Source of the DNA: Enterobacteriaceae bacterium | GTDB taxonomy: Bacteria; Pseudomonadota; Gammaproteobacteria; Enterobacterales; Enterobacteriaceae | Direction: 5' to 3' | NCBI GenBank assembly: GCA_902363335.1 | Contig: CABIZV010000004.1 | Location: forward strand, 248,001 to 312,000 | Length of the DNA: 64,000 nucleotides | Part shown: one piece after another, positions 51,876-61,396 of the stretch | Position numbering within the stretch: the first letter of the stretch is position 1 | Layout of the letters: every line of letters begins with the position of its first letter | Translations under genes and position numbers: made by a program | Notes under the pieces: model-generated | Told to the model about the DNA's origin: nothing | Database searches by the model: none | The model's input: only the letters and a program-made list of their open reading frames with translations

Positions 51876-53174
51876 ATGTCCAAAATCGTTAAAATCATCG
51901 GTCGTGAAATCATCGACTCCCGTGGTAACCCGACTGTTGAAGCTGAAGTTCACCTGGAAGGTGGTTTCGTTGGTATGGCTGCTGCTCCATCAGGTGCTTC
52001 TACTGGTTCCCGTGAAGCTCTGGAACTGCGCGATGGTGACAAATCCCGTTTCATGGGTAAAGGCGTACTGAAAGCTGTTGGCGCTGTTAACGGCCCAATC
52101 GCTCAGGCTCTGCTGGGTAAAGATGCTAAAGATCAGGCTGGCATCGACAAGATCATGATCGATCTGGACGGTACTGAAAATAAATCCAACTTCGGTGCTA
52201 ACGCCATTCTGGCTGTGTCCCTGGCTAACGCCAAAGCAGCAGCGGCTTCTAAAGGCCTGCCACTGTACGCACACATCGCTGAACTGAACGGCACTCCAGG
52301 CAAATACTCTATGCCGGTTCCGATGATGAACATCATCAACGGTGGTGAGCACGCTGACAACAACGTCGACATCCAGGAATTTATGATTCAGCCAGTTGGC
52401 GCTAAATCCCTGAAAGAAGCCGTACGTATGGGTTCTGAAGTGTTCCACAACCTGGCTAAAGTTCTGAAAGCTAAAGGTATGAACACTGCAGTTGGTGACG
52501 AAGGTGGCTACGCGCCAAACCTGGGTTCTAACGCAGAAGCTCTGGCTGTTATCGCTGAAGCTGTTAAAGCTGCTGGCTACGAGCTGGGCAAAGACATCAC
52601 CCTGGCGATGGACTGTGCAGCATCTGAATTCTACAAAGACGGTAAATACGTTCTGGCTGGCGAAGGCAACAAAGCGTTCACCTCTGAAGAATTCACTCAC
52701 TTCCTGGAAGAACTGACCAAACAGTACCCAATCGTCTCCATCGAAGATGGCCTGGACGAGTCTGACTGGGATGGTTTCGCATACCAGACCAAAGTACTGG
52801 GCGACAAAATCCAGCTGGTTGGTGACGATCTGTTCGTAACCAACACCAAGATCCTGAAAGAAGGCATCGAAAAAGGCATCGTTAACTCCATCCTGATCAA
52901 ATTCAACCAGATCGGTTCTCTGACCGAAACTCTGGCTGCGATCAAAATGGCGAAAGACGCTGGCTACACCGCTGTCATCTCTCACCGTTCTGGCGAAACT
53001 GAAGACGCAACCATCGCTGACCTGGCGGTAGGTACTGCTGCAGGCCAGATCAAAACTGGTTCTATGAGCCGTTCTGACCGCGTTGCTAAATACAACCAGC
53101 TGATTCGTATCGAAGAAGCGCTGGGTGCACAGGCTCCGTACAACGGTCGTAAAGAGATCAAAGGTCAGGCATAA
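51876..53174 (+). CDS. eno: Enolase
   Basis: Interconverts 2-phosphoglycerate and phosphoenolpyruvate; in enterics it is also a component of the RNA degradosome. Start MSKIVKIIGREIID at 51876 gives 432 residues as in E. coli; the in-frame upstream start is rejected. Metal and catalytic residues lie in EDGLDESDWDGF, LVGDDLFVTN, LIKFNQIGSLTET and VISHRSGETED. Codon choice is strongly biased (CTG, GGT, AAA, CGT), as expected for a very highly expressed gene. Confidence 0.98.
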   Translation: MSKIVKIIGREIIDSRGNPTVEAEVHLEGGFVGMAAAPSGASTGSREALELRDGDKSRFMGKGVLKAVGAVNGPIAQALLGKDAKDQAGIDKIMIDLDGTENKSNFGANAILAVSLANAKAAAASKGLPLYAHIAELNGTPGKYSMPVPMMNIINGGEHADNNVDIQEFMIQPVGAKSLKEAVRMGSEVFHNLAKVLKAKGMNTAVGDEGGYAPNLGSNAEALAVIAEAVKAAGYELGKDITLAMDCAASEFYKDGKYVLAGEGNKAFTSEEFTHFLEELTKQYPIVSIEDGLDESDWDGFAYQTKVLGDKIQLVGDDLFVTNTKILKEGIEKGIVNSILIKFNQIGSLTETLAAIKMAKDAGYTAVISHRSGETEDATIADLAVGTAAGQIKTGSMSRSDRVAKYNQLIRIEEALGAQAPYNGRKEIKGQA

Positions 53175-53198
53175 GCCTGTTCTTGCTCTGATTTGAAA

Positions 53199-53227
53199 AT
53201 GCCAGCCTGCGGGCTGGCATTTTTTTT
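53199..53227 (+). terminator. Intrinsic terminator after eno
   Basis: ATGCCAGCC-TGC... GGGCTGGCAT forms a 9- to 10-bp stem at 53199-53220 followed by seven T. Confidence 0.92.
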
Positions 53228-53409
53228 AGCCGTAACAAAATCCCACCCCCGTGTTTGTTAACGCCAGTAAGTCCCCGGTCTTAAATCAATCTTTCACCAA
53301 CGTGCCGAATGACGCCTTTAACAGCCCTTTACTACTGAGCAAGAAGTGCGAGGGATCGTTGGCGCGAAATATGCAATAATAACGGTTTACCACCACTGAA
53401 GAGTTAATG

Positions 53410-54081
53410 ATGCAGTACCCGATTAACGAAATGTTCCAGACCTTACAAGGTGAAGGCTACTTTACCGGCGTTCCCGCAATTTTTATTCGTTTACAGGGAT
53501 GCCCGGTGGGCTGCGCCTGGTGTGATACCAAACATACCTGGGAGAAGCTTAGCGATCGGGAAATTTCGCTGTTCAGTATCCTGGCAAAAACCAAAGAAAG
53601 CGACAAATGGGGCGCGGCGAGCAGTGACGATCTGCTGGCGATTATAGGTCGTCAGGGATGGACCGCCCGCCACGTGGTGATTACCGGCGGCGAACCCTGC
53701 ATCCATGATTTAACCCCATTGACGACGCTGCTGGAACAAAACGGCTACAGCTGTCAGATTGAAACCAGCGGCACTCATGAAGTACGTTGCAGCCACAACA
53801 CCTGGGTCACCGTGTCGCCGAAGGTGAACATGCGCGGCGGCTACGATGTGCTGTCACAGGCGCTGATTCGTGCCGATGAAATTAAGCATCCGGTTGGTCG
53901 CGTGCGCGATATTGAAGCGCTCGACGAGTTGCTGGAGACGCTCTCAGACGATAAGCCGCGTATTATTGCGCTGCAGCCGATAAGCCAAAAAGAGGACGCC
54001 ACGCGTCTGTGCATTGAAACCTGTATCGCGCGCAACTGGCGTCTGTCGATGCAGACGCATAAGTATCTGAATATCGCGTAA
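53410..54081 (+). CDS. queE: 7-carboxy-7-deazaguanine synthase QueE
   Basis: Radical SAM enzyme that converts CPH4 (the QueD product) to 7-carboxy-7-deazaguanine. It has 223 residues from the second of two adjacent ATGs (53407, 53410). Cluster cysteines in GCPVGCAWCDTKHTW, and the GGEPCIHDL motif. In some enterics QueE also acts on cell division under stress. It lies 183 bp past the eno terminator region. Confidence 0.96.
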   Translation: MQYPINEMFQTLQGEGYFTGVPAIFIRLQGCPVGCAWCDTKHTWEKLSDREISLFSILAKTKESDKWGAASSDDLLAIIGRQGWTARHVVITGGEPCIHDLTPLTTLLEQNGYSCQIETSGTHEVRCSHNTWVTVSPKVNMRGGYDVLSQALIRADEIKHPVGRVRDIEALDELLETLSDDKPRIIALQPISQKEDATRLCIETCIARNWRLSMQTHKYLNIA

Positions 54082-54082
54082 A

Positions 54083-54157
54083 CCCGGCGTCGCTTCGCTC
54101 AGCCGGGCTTGATACCAAAACCGTAGCCCGGGCAAGGCGCATCGCGCGCCCCCGGGA
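54083..54157. repeat. REP-like palindromes between queE and agp
   Basis: CCCGGCGTCGC...GAGCCGGGC type unit at 54083-54109 and a second GC-rich palindrome GTAGCCCGGGC...CCCCCGGG at 54123-54157, between converging genes. Confidence 0.8.
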
Positions 54158-54164
54158 AAGCCCG

Positions 54165-55406
54165 CTATTTAGCCGCCTCGTTCATCACCTTCGAAAACGT
54201 CTCCATCGGGCAGAAGCCATCGGCATCCACCGGACAACCTTTAAGCGCCAGCGTCACGCGCTGCGGCGGCGTTTTCAGCGTTAATGTTTCAGCGTTGCGC
54301 AGCTGGTCGGCGCTTTGATAAACATACTCAATCTTCATCAAATCCCGATTACCTTTCACATCATGCCAGCGCTGGAACACGATTTTCCCGCCGATTGGCG
54401 TGCGTTCATACTGCCCTGGCAGCGTATAGGCATCAAAATCGAGCGCTTTCAGGAGCGAGGCAATATTCGAATCATGCCCAACCAGTACGGTAATTTTAGG
54501 CGTTTTTGTCGCCTCGGTAACCAGCGCATTATCAATATATTTCACCAACGGTTTTGCCACGTTACGCGCCACTTCTGATGAAGTGAATAGGCTATCCTGA
54601 TAACCGTTTTTCAGCTGAGACAGCACGCGCCACTGCTGATCGGTTTTAATTTCTCCCCATGCCACCTGATCGAGCGGGAAGCCTTCGTAATATTGCAGCG
54701 TAAACGCGTCGACCAGTGAATTACCAATAGCCAGCGGCCCTTTAACGCCGGGCTCTTTCTGATAGCTGGCGCTAAAGTCGTCTTTGGCATCGCTCAGGGA
54801 ACATTGCTGCTTCTCTTTACAGGCCGGGGAGTCCTGATAGCGGACAATCTGTGAGAGCAGCTTATAGCTTTCATCAAGCTGTTTACCTTGCCGCTCTTTT
54901 TCCATCGCCTGGATGGCTTTATCGCGAAACGTGGGGGACTCATCGGTGATCACCGGATTAAAGGTGGGATCCATCGTCCCCATTTTGTCCTGATGGTGAA
55001 CCACGATATCGCAGCCCGGGAATGCGCCGGTGATAAAGAATTGGGCGGTGGCGACGGTGCGTTGCAGGCTATTGGCATAGGTATAGACCGTTTCCGGTGC
55101 CGGACACTCGCCGCTTTTGACCAGCCCCTGCTGTGCCAGCCATTCGCGCATATAGTGGCCCATGTACACTTCCAGCACGCCGCCTTTGGTGGTCAACTGG
55201 CCGCCCGGGACATCCCATTCAGGCCAGCTATTAGGTGTTGATTGTTGCAGCACGCTACCGTTGGTGGCCAGCGGAGCGCGGAGGTTATGGCGACTCATCA
55301 TCAGCACCTGCTGAAGCTGATATCCTTCCGGTGGAGTTTGCGCCTGAGCGGCACTTGAGAGTAATAACAATGCGGGCAGTACCGCCGCGAAAAGCGTTTT
55401 CTTCAT
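54165..55406 (-). CDS. agp: Glucose-1-phosphatase Agp (histidine acid phosphatase)
   Basis: Periplasmic phosphatase that releases phosphate from glucose 1-phosphate and, in E. coli, from phytate. The ATG at 55406 follows GAGGAAATAGGG and gives 413 residues, the E. coli length. Signal peptide about 1-22 (ALLLLSSAAQAQ). Catalytic RHNLRAP motif in LMMSRHNLRAPLA, with the Asn that marks Agp against phytases, and the C-terminal HD in VLVGHDSNIASLL. In E. coli agp lies elsewhere (near wrbA). Confidence 0.94.
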   Translation of the reverse strand: MKKTLFAAVLPALLLLSSAAQAQTPPEGYQLQQVLMMSRHNLRAPLATNGSVLQQSTPNSWPEWDVPGGQLTTKGGVLEVYMGHYMREWLAQQGLVKSGECPAPETVYTYANSLQRTVATAQFFITGAFPGCDIVVHHQDKMGTMDPTFNPVITDESPTFRDKAIQAMEKERQGKQLDESYKLLSQIVRYQDSPACKEKQQCSLSDAKDDFSASYQKEPGVKGPLAIGNSLVDAFTLQYYEGFPLDQVAWGEIKTDQQWRVLSQLKNGYQDSLFTSSEVARNVAKPLVKYIDNALVTEATKTPKITVLVGHDSNIASLLKALDFDAYTLPGQYERTPIGGKIVFQRWHDVKGNRDLMKIEYVYQSADQLRNAETLTLKTPPQRVTLALKGCPVDADGFCPMETFSKVMNEAAK

Positions 55407-55571
55407 CCCTATTTCCTCATTATGTATTGACCAACCCAATGAGTCTGGCACAACTCCACGCTTTTTCCGCGCGGTGTGCCGCATAATGAAAAATCAGGGA
55501 AATGAATATGATAGTGAGATTAAGAAAGGGCGGGGGAGTCCGTGAATGGCCTCCCCGCGTGCGGGAGAAAA

Positions 55572-55937
55572 TTACTCGCCGCGATAAACGCAGCCTGCGG
55601 TGCAGGTTTCTTTCACCATCACCGCGCTCAGGAGCGGAACAACCGGCTTAACCTGTTCCCAGATCCAGCGTGACAACACTTCGCTGGTTGGATTTTCTAA
55701 GCCCGGAATATCGTTCAGATAGTAATGGTCCAGACGAACGTAAGTTGGCTTAAACGCGGCCTTTAGTTCGGCGAAATCCATAATCCAGCCGGTATGGGGA
55801 TCAACATCACCGGTAATCTCAAGACGCACCATGAACGAGTGACCGTGCAGACGCCCGCATTTATGTCCTTCCGGTACGTGCGGCAGGTGATGGGCGGCTT
55901 CGAAGGTGAAATCTTTAAACAGTGTGGTGGACATCAT
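55572..55937 (-). CDS. queD: 6-carboxy-5,6,7,8-tetrahydropterin synthase QueD
   Basis: Converts 7,8-dihydroneopterin triphosphate to 6-carboxytetrahydropterin, upstream of QueE. It has 121 residues, the E. coli length. Zinc histidines in FEAAHHLPHV and LHGHSF, catalytic cysteine in GHKCGRLHGHS (about 27), and the glutamate in LENPTSEVL region. Divergent from cysJ. Confidence 0.96.
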   Translation of the reverse strand: MMSTTLFKDFTFEAAHHLPHVPEGHKCGRLHGHSFMVRLEITGDVDPHTGWIMDFAELKAAFKPTYVRLDHYYLNDIPGLENPTSEVLSRWIWEQVKPVVPLLSAVMVKETCTAGCVYRGE

Positions 55938-56242
55938 GAACTCTCAGTCTTGCGGAAAAAAACGCCGCATAGTAACGGAAAGCACATTTTTCTGCATTAA
56001 CTAAAACGATCAAATAGGCAATGAGTATAAAAAATACTCGCGCTGATAATTATTTTGCATATATATCAATGGTTTATTTAATCTGTTTTATTGCTATTAA
56101 CTACCAGGAAAAGAGGTTAGTCCATTTGGTTATTTGATATTTCCAACCCTTCTTTAATTGTTATTATCCACATCGTTAACCTTACATTCAGTTCTGTTTT
56201 TCCTGATGAGAAAACAGCTTTGCTACTGGAACATAATAACGC
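55938..56242. promoter_or_regulatory. Divergent queD/cysJ regulatory region
   Basis: 305 bp, AT-rich in the middle (about 56040-56200), with no gene. It must contain the CysB-dependent cysJIH promoter. AT-rich stretches around 56095-56150 (ATTAACTACC, GGTTATTTGATA) resemble poorly conserved CysB half sites, but I cannot delimit an operator. Confidence 0.5.
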
Positions 56243-58045
56243 ATGACAACACAGTCTCCCCCTCAAGCTTTGCTTCCGCTCAATACGGAACAGCTCGCTC
56301 GCCTGCAGGCGGCAACCACGGATTTAACCCCCACCCAGCTTGCCTGGGTTTCTGGCTATTTTTGGGGCGTGCTCAATCAGCAGCCTGGTGCTACGGCCTT
56401 AACGCCGGCGCCCGTTGTGGCAGAATTTCCGGCCATTACGCTTATTTCCGCATCGCAAACCGGTAATGCCCGTCGCGTAGCTGAAGCGCTGCGCGATGAC
56501 CTGCTGGCCGCAAAACTGAACGTGAACCTGGTCAATGCCGGGGATTATAAATTCAAACAAATCGCGTCAGAAAAACTGCTGGTCATTGTAGCTTCCACGC
56601 AGGGGGAAGGGGAGGCGCCGGAAGAAGCGGTTGCACTGCATAAGTTCCTGTTCTCGAAAAAAGCGCCGAAGCTTACCGACACCGCTTTTGCGGTATTGGG
56701 TCTTGGCGACACCTCCTATGAATTCTTCTGCCAGGCCGGTAAAGACTTCGACAGCAAGCTGGCTGAGTTAGGCGGTGAACGCCTTCTCGACCGCGTGGAT
56801 GCCGATGTGGAATATCAGGCTGCGGCGGCCGAATGGCGTGCCCGCCTGGTCGACGTACTGAAAGCGCGCGCTCCAGCAGCCCAGTCCGTGCAGGCAGTGG
56901 CAAGCGGCGCGGTAAACGAAGTGCACACCAGCCCATACACCAAAGAAGCGCCGCTTGTGGCATCACTTGCGGTTAACCAGAAAATTACCGGACGTGACTC
57001 GGAAAAAGATGTTCGCCACATTGAAATCGATCTTGGTGACTCTGGCCTGCGCTATCAGCCGGGCGATGCCCTCGGCGTCTGGTATCAGAACGATCCCGAA
57101 CTGGTAAAAGAACTGGTTGAACTGCTGTGGCTGAAGGGCGACGAGCCCGTGACGGTTGAAGGCAAAACCTTGCCGCTCGCCGAAGCGCTACAGTGGCACT
57201 TCGAGCTGACGGTCAACACCGCGAACATCGTGGAAAACTACGCAACCCTGACCCGCAGCGAGTCGTTGTTGCCGCTGGTGGGCGACAAAGCGCAGCTGCA
57301 ACAGTATGCCGCGACCACGCCAATCGTTGATATGGTGCGTTTCTCTCCGGCACAGCTGGATGCAGAAGCGTTAATCGGTCTGCTGCGCCCACTGACGCCG
57401 CGCCTGTACTCCATTGCCTCTTCTCAGGCTGAAGTCGAGAGCGAAGTGCACGTGACCGTCGGCGTCGTTCGTTATGATATCGAAGGCCGTGCCCGGGCGG
57501 GCGGTGCTTCCAGCTTCCTCGCGGAACGGGTGGAAGAAGACGGTGAAGTGCGCGTATTTATTGAGCACAATGATAATTTCCGTCTGCCAGCTAACCCACA
57601 AACGCCGGTGATTATGATTGGCCCGGGCACCGGCATCGCGCCGTTCCGCGCCTTTATGCAACAGCGCGCCGCCGATGGCGCAGAAGGCAAAAACTGGCTG
57701 TTCTTTGGTAACCCGCACTTCACCGAAGATTTCCTCTATCAGGTAGAGTGGCAGCGGTACGTTAAAGACGGCGTATTAAGCCGTATCGATTTGGCCTGGT
57801 CGCGCGATCAAAAAGAAAAAGTCTACGTACAAGACAAACTGCGCGAACAGGGTGCTGAACTGTGGCGCTGGATTAATGATGGGGCCCATATTTATGTCTG
57901 CGGCGATGCCAATCGCATGGCGAAAGATGTCGAGCAGGCACTGCTGGAAGTGATTGCTGAATTCGGTGCAATGGACATTGAATCAGCGGATGAATTTTTA
58001 AGTGAGCTGCGCGTTGAGCGCCGTTATCAGCGAGATGTCTACTAA
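56243..58045 (+). CDS. cysJ: Sulfite reductase (NADPH) flavoprotein subunit CysJ
   Basis: Transfers electrons from NADPH through FAD and FMN to CysI for reduction of sulfite to sulfide. It has 600 residues (599 in E. coli). Flavodoxin-like domain about 62-200 (SASQTGNARRVAEAL), FAD domain with RLYSIASSQAEVESE, and NADPH domain with GPGTGIAPFRAFMQQR, ending in the conserved RRYQRDVY. It shares one base with the cysI start. Confidence 0.97.
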   Translation: MTTQSPPQALLPLNTEQLARLQAATTDLTPTQLAWVSGYFWGVLNQQPGATALTPAPVVAEFPAITLISASQTGNARRVAEALRDDLLAAKLNVNLVNAGDYKFKQIASEKLLVIVASTQGEGEAPEEAVALHKFLFSKKAPKLTDTAFAVLGLGDTSYEFFCQAGKDFDSKLAELGGERLLDRVDADVEYQAAAAEWRARLVDVLKARAPAAQSVQAVASGAVNEVHTSPYTKEAPLVASLAVNQKITGRDSEKDVRHIEIDLGDSGLRYQPGDALGVWYQNDPELVKELVELLWLKGDEPVTVEGKTLPLAEALQWHFELTVNTANIVENYATLTRSESLLPLVGDKAQLQQYAATTPIVDMVRFSPAQLDAEALIGLLRPLTPRLYSIASSQAEVESEVHVTVGVVRYDIEGRARAGGASSFLAERVEEDGEVRVFIEHNDNFRLPANPQTPVIMIGPGTGIAPFRAFMQQRAADGAEGKNWLFFGNPHFTEDFLYQVEWQRYVKDGVLSRIDLAWSRDQKEKVYVQDKLREQGAELWRWINDGAHIYVCGDANRMAKDVEQALLEVIAEFGAMDIESADEFLSELRVERRYQRDVY

Positions 58046-59757
58046 TGAGCGAAAAATACCCAGGGCCTTTAGTGGTCGAAGGCAAACTGACTGACGCCGA
58101 GCGCATGAAGCGTGAGAGCAACTTCCTGCGCGGTACTATCGCAGAAGATCTCAATGACGGCCTGACCGGCGGCTTCCACGGCGACAACTTCCTGCTGATC
58201 CGCTTCCACGGAATGTACCAGCAAGATGACCGCGATATTCGTGCAGAACGCGCCGAGCAGAAGCTTGAGCCGCGCCATGCGATGCTGCTGCGCTGCCGTC
58301 TACCGGGCGGGGTGATTACCACTACCCAGTGGAAGGCTATCGATAAATTTGCCGCGGATAACACGATTTACGGCAGCATCCGTCTGACTAACCGCCAGAC
58401 CTTCCAGTTCCACGGCATTCTGAAGAAGAACGTGAAGCCGGTTCACCAGATGCTGCACTCCGTGGGGCTTGATGCGCTGGCAACCGCCAACGACATGAAC
58501 CGTAACGTGCTGTGCACCTCTAACCCTTACGAGTCGCAGCTACACGCTGAGGCCTACGAGTGGGCGAAGAAGATTTCAGAACATTTGCTGCCGCGTACCC
58601 GCGCCTATGCGGAGATCTGGCTCGATCAGGAGAAGGTCGCGACCACCGATGAAGAACCGATCCTCGGGGCGACCTATCTGCCGCGTAAGTTCAAAACCAC
58701 GGTGGTGATCCCGCCGCAGAACGATATCGATCTGCACGCCAACGATATGAACTTCGTGGCGATTGCCGAAAACGGCAAGCTGGTGGGCTTTAACCTGCTG
58801 GTAGGAGGCGGTCTGTCTATCGAACACGGTAATAAGAAAACCTACGCCCGCACGGCGAGCGAGTTTGGCTTCCTGCCGCTGGAGCATACCTTAGCGGTGG
58901 CCGAAGCGGTGGTGACCACCCAGCGTGACTGGGGCAACCGTACCGATCGTAAAAATGCCAAAACCAAATACACTCTTGAGCGCGTCGGCGTCGAGACGTT
59001 CAAAGAAGAAGTTGAACGCCGTGCGGGGATCAAGTTTGCGCCGATTCGTCCTTACGAATTTACCAGCCGCGGCGACAGAATTGGCTGGGTAAAAGGGATT
59101 GATAATAACTGGCACCTGACGCTGTTTATCGAAAATGGTCGTATTCTTGATTATCCAGGGCGTCCGCTGAAAACCGGTCTGCTGGAGATCGCGAAGATCC
59201 ATAAAGGCGATTTCCGCATCACCGCGAACCAGAACCTGATTATTGCCGGCGTACCGGAAAGCCAGAAAGCGGCTATCGAGAAACTGGCGCACGACCACGG
59301 ATTGATGAATGCGGTGAAACCGCAGCGTGAAAATTCGATGGCCTGCGTGTCATTCCCGACATGTCCTTTGGCGATGGCTGAGGCCGAGCGCTTCTTACCA
59401 TCGTTCACAGATAAAGTTGAAGCGATTTTAGAAAAACACGGTATTCCTGATGAACATATCGTGATGCGCGTAACCGGCTGCCCGAACGGCTGTGGCCGTG
59501 CGATGCTGGCAGAGCTTGGGCTGGTAGGTAAAGCGCCGGGTCGCTACAACGTGCATCTTGGCGGTAACCGCAGCGGGTCGCGGATCCCCCGGATGTATCG
59601 TGAAAATATCACCGAGTCGGAAATTCTCGATTCGATCGATGAGCTGGTTGGGCGCTGGGCGAAAGAGCGTGAAGCGGGTGAAGGCTTCGGCGACTTTACG
59701 GTGCGTGCGGGCATCATTCGCCCGGTGCTCGATCCAGCGCGTGATTTCTGGGAATAA
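58045..59757 (+). CDS. cysI: Sulfite reductase hemoprotein subunit CysI
   Basis: Siroheme and [4Fe-4S] subunit that reduces sulfite to sulfide by six electrons. It has 570 residues as in E. coli. The cluster cysteines are in CVSFPTCPLAMAEAE (about 434 and 440) and TGCPNGCGRAM (about 479 and 483). TATGAG-type coupling to cysJ. Followed by a BIME and then cysH. Confidence 0.97.
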   Translation: MSEKYPGPLVVEGKLTDAERMKRESNFLRGTIAEDLNDGLTGGFHGDNFLLIRFHGMYQQDDRDIRAERAEQKLEPRHAMLLRCRLPGGVITTTQWKAIDKFAADNTIYGSIRLTNRQTFQFHGILKKNVKPVHQMLHSVGLDALATANDMNRNVLCTSNPYESQLHAEAYEWAKKISEHLLPRTRAYAEIWLDQEKVATTDEEPILGATYLPRKFKTTVVIPPQNDIDLHANDMNFVAIAENGKLVGFNLLVGGGLSIEHGNKKTYARTASEFGFLPLEHTLAVAEAVVTTQRDWGNRTDRKNAKTKYTLERVGVETFKEEVERRAGIKFAPIRPYEFTSRGDRIGWVKGIDNNWHLTLFIENGRILDYPGRPLKTGLLEIAKIHKGDFRITANQNLIIAGVPESQKAAIEKLAHDHGLMNAVKPQRENSMACVSFPTCPLAMAEAERFLPSFTDKVEAILEKHGIPDEHIVMRVTGCPNGCGRAMLAELGLVGKAPGRYNVHLGGNRSGSRIPRMYRENITESEILDSIDELVGRWAKEREAGEGFGDFTVRAGIIRPVLDPARDFWE

Positions 59758-59763
59758 CCTGAA

Positions 59764-59838
59764 TTGCCGGATGGCGGCATAAATGCCTTATCCGGCCTAC
59801 CAACGGCGTAGGCCTGATAAGCGCAGCGCCATCAGGCA
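59764..59838. repeat. BIME between cysI and cysH
   Basis: Two REP units: 59764-59800 (TTGCCGGATGGCGG...TTATCCGGCCTAC) and 59808-59838 (GTAGGCCTGATAAGCGC...CATCAGGCA). Located inside the cysJIH operon, where such elements are often linked to mRNA stabilisation. Confidence 0.9.
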
Positions 59839-59858
59839 AGGCAAACAGCGAGGAACTT

Positions 59859-60593
59859 ATGTCCAAACTCGATCTCAACGCGCTGAACGAACTACCAAAA
59901 GTCGAACGCGTACTGGCTTTGGCGGAAACCAACGCCCAGCTGGAAAAACTGAGCGCAGAAGAACGCGTTGCCTGGGCGCTGGAAAACCTGCCCGGCGAAT
60001 ATGTCCTTTCCTCAAGCTTTGGTATTCAGGCGGCGGTAAGCCTGCATCTGGTGAATCAGATTCGCCCGGATATCCCGGTGATCCTCACCGATACCGGCTA
60101 CTTGTTCCCGGAAACCTATCAGTTTATTGACGAGTTAACGGATAAACTCAACCTTAATCTTCAGGTCTTTCGGGCGAAAGAGAGTGCGGCCTGGCAGGAA
60201 GCGCGCTACGGCAAGCTTTGGGAACAGGGCGTTGAAGGCATTGAGAAATATAATGACATCAACAAAGTCGAACCAATGAACCGGGCGCTGGCAGCGTTAA
60301 ACGCACAGACGTGGTTTGCCGGACTTCGCCGTGAGCAGTCAGGCAGCCGCGCCACCTTACCGGTGCTGGCGATTCAGCGTGGCGTATTTAAAGTACTGCC
60401 GATTATCGATTGGGATAATCGTACGGTCTATCAATACCTGCAAAAACACGGGCTGAAATATCATCCGCTGTGGGACCTGGGCTATCTGTCGGTAGGCGAT
60501 ACCCATACTACCCGTAAATGGGAGCCGGGCATGGCGGAAGAAGAGACGCGCTTCTTTGGGTTGAAGCGCGAGTGTGGGCTGCACGAAGGGTAA
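59859..60593 (+). CDS. cysH: Phosphoadenosine phosphosulfate reductase CysH
   Basis: Thioredoxin-dependent reduction of PAPS to sulfite. It has 244 residues as in E. coli. PP-loop-like SSSFGIQAAVSLHL (about 46-59), LTDTGYLFPETY, and the redox cysteine near the C-terminus in KRECGLHEG (about 239). Last gene of cysJIH; the hairpin at 60606-60634 closes the operon. Confidence 0.97.
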   Translation: MSKLDLNALNELPKVERVLALAETNAQLEKLSAEERVAWALENLPGEYVLSSSFGIQAAVSLHLVNQIRPDIPVILTDTGYLFPETYQFIDELTDKLNLNLQVFRAKESAAWQEARYGKLWEQGVEGIEKYNDINKVEPMNRALAALNAQTWFAGLRREQSGSRATLPVLAIQRGVFKVLPIIDWDNRTVYQYLQKHGLKYHPLWDLGYLSVGDTHTTRKWEPGMAEEETRFFGLKRECGLHEG

Positions 60594-60605
60594 TATTATT
60601 TTAGG

Positions 60606-60634
60606 TGAGCCAGCATGGCATGACTGCTGGCTCA
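60606..60634 (+). terminator. Hairpin after cysH
   Basis: TGAGCCAGCA (60606-60615) pairs with TGCTGGCTCA (60625-60634), a perfect 10-bp stem with a 9-nt loop, followed by TGTTTATC. Probable terminator of cysJIH. Confidence 0.75.
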
Positions 60635-60951
60635 TGTTTATCGGACTCCTCCTGTCTGTTTATTGCGATAAACAGTTCTGAAAATATCAGTTTATTCACA
60701 AATATCTTCTCTCCATTTATAGGCATGCATTAATAACCTATGCCATTAGCAATTTAAATACTCATTCAGTTGTCTTATTGTGTTTAATTTTATAAATTCC
60801 GAATCAGGACTTATCCTTAAGAAACAATTTGTTGTCACACTTGAACCCTGCATAATTACTCAAACTCGTTACAGAGTATTTTAAAATGGTTTTACAGTCA
60901 TAATTCAGTGTTCTGAATATGATTGATATGTCCAATATGCAAGGAGTATAT
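60635..60951. other. AT-rich gap leading into the accessory islet
   Basis: 317 bp after the cysH terminator with no gene and clearly more A+T than the flanks. It presumably carries the promoter of the small gene pair that follows, but I see no unambiguous -35/-10 pair. The composition change suggests acquired DNA. Confidence 0.6.
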
Positions 60952-61164
60952 GTGAAGGAATATAAAGCAATCATTTACCAGGAAGGTATGCTAGGGAGTC
61001 TGTTCTTTGGTGCATCTAAGGTGAATCCTGTAAAATTTACTGATTTCCTTAATAAGAATGCACGCGAAGGTTGGCGGGTCGTCACAATGGAGAAAGATAT
61101 ACGCCGTATGCTACTTTTTTTTGCACGCGAAGCTTACCTTGTCATTCTTGAAAAAGAAGTATGA
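60952..61164 (+). CDS. DUF4177-like small protein
   Basis: 70 residues from a GTG that lies 5 bp after AAGGAG; an in-frame ATG at 60919 (and others between) would add up to 11 residues but lacks a ribosome site. The layout EYKAIIYQEG - 20-residue spacer - FLNKNAREGWRVVTM - short strand with Leu/Val and final LEKEV is that of DUF4177 domains (beta-strand, helix, GW turn, strands). Function unknown. The stop overlaps the next gene by 4 bp, so the two are coupled. AT-rich compared with cysH and iap. Confidence 0.75.
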   Translation: MKEYKAIIYQEGMLGSLFFGASKVNPVKFTDFLNKNAREGWRVVTMEKDIRRMLLFFAREAYLVILEKEV

Positions 61165-61373
61165 AGCTTACCGTAACGCTGTGCTTGGGTATTCTGGTTT
61201 TTTGGGCTGTGGTTGCGCTTGCGCAACTGTGGTTCACTCCGCTGAGCGCCCTTGCGTTTGTTAAGCTATCAATTACTGCTGGTATTCTTGATATTGTTAT
61301 CCTGGTGATAGGATTATGCCGTCGGGAATACTGCGAAGATAAAGATATGAAGAAGGGTGGGTATCTCGATTAA
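61161..61373 (+). CDS. Small two-helix membrane protein
   Basis: 70 residues, not recognised. Two hydrophobic segments, about 4-22 and 30-52, then a charged tail (CRREYCEDKDMKKGG). ATGA overlap with the upstream DUF4177-like gene. An accessory pair of a small soluble domain and a small membrane protein is plausible, but no function can be assigned. It is followed by a strong hairpin at 61397-61438. Confidence 0.7.
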   Translation: MKLTVTLCLGILVFWAVVALAQLWFTPLSALAFVKLSITAGILDIVILVIGLCRREYCEDKDMKKGGYLD

Positions 61374-61396
61374 TCTGCCCTGACGATAATTTTTTC

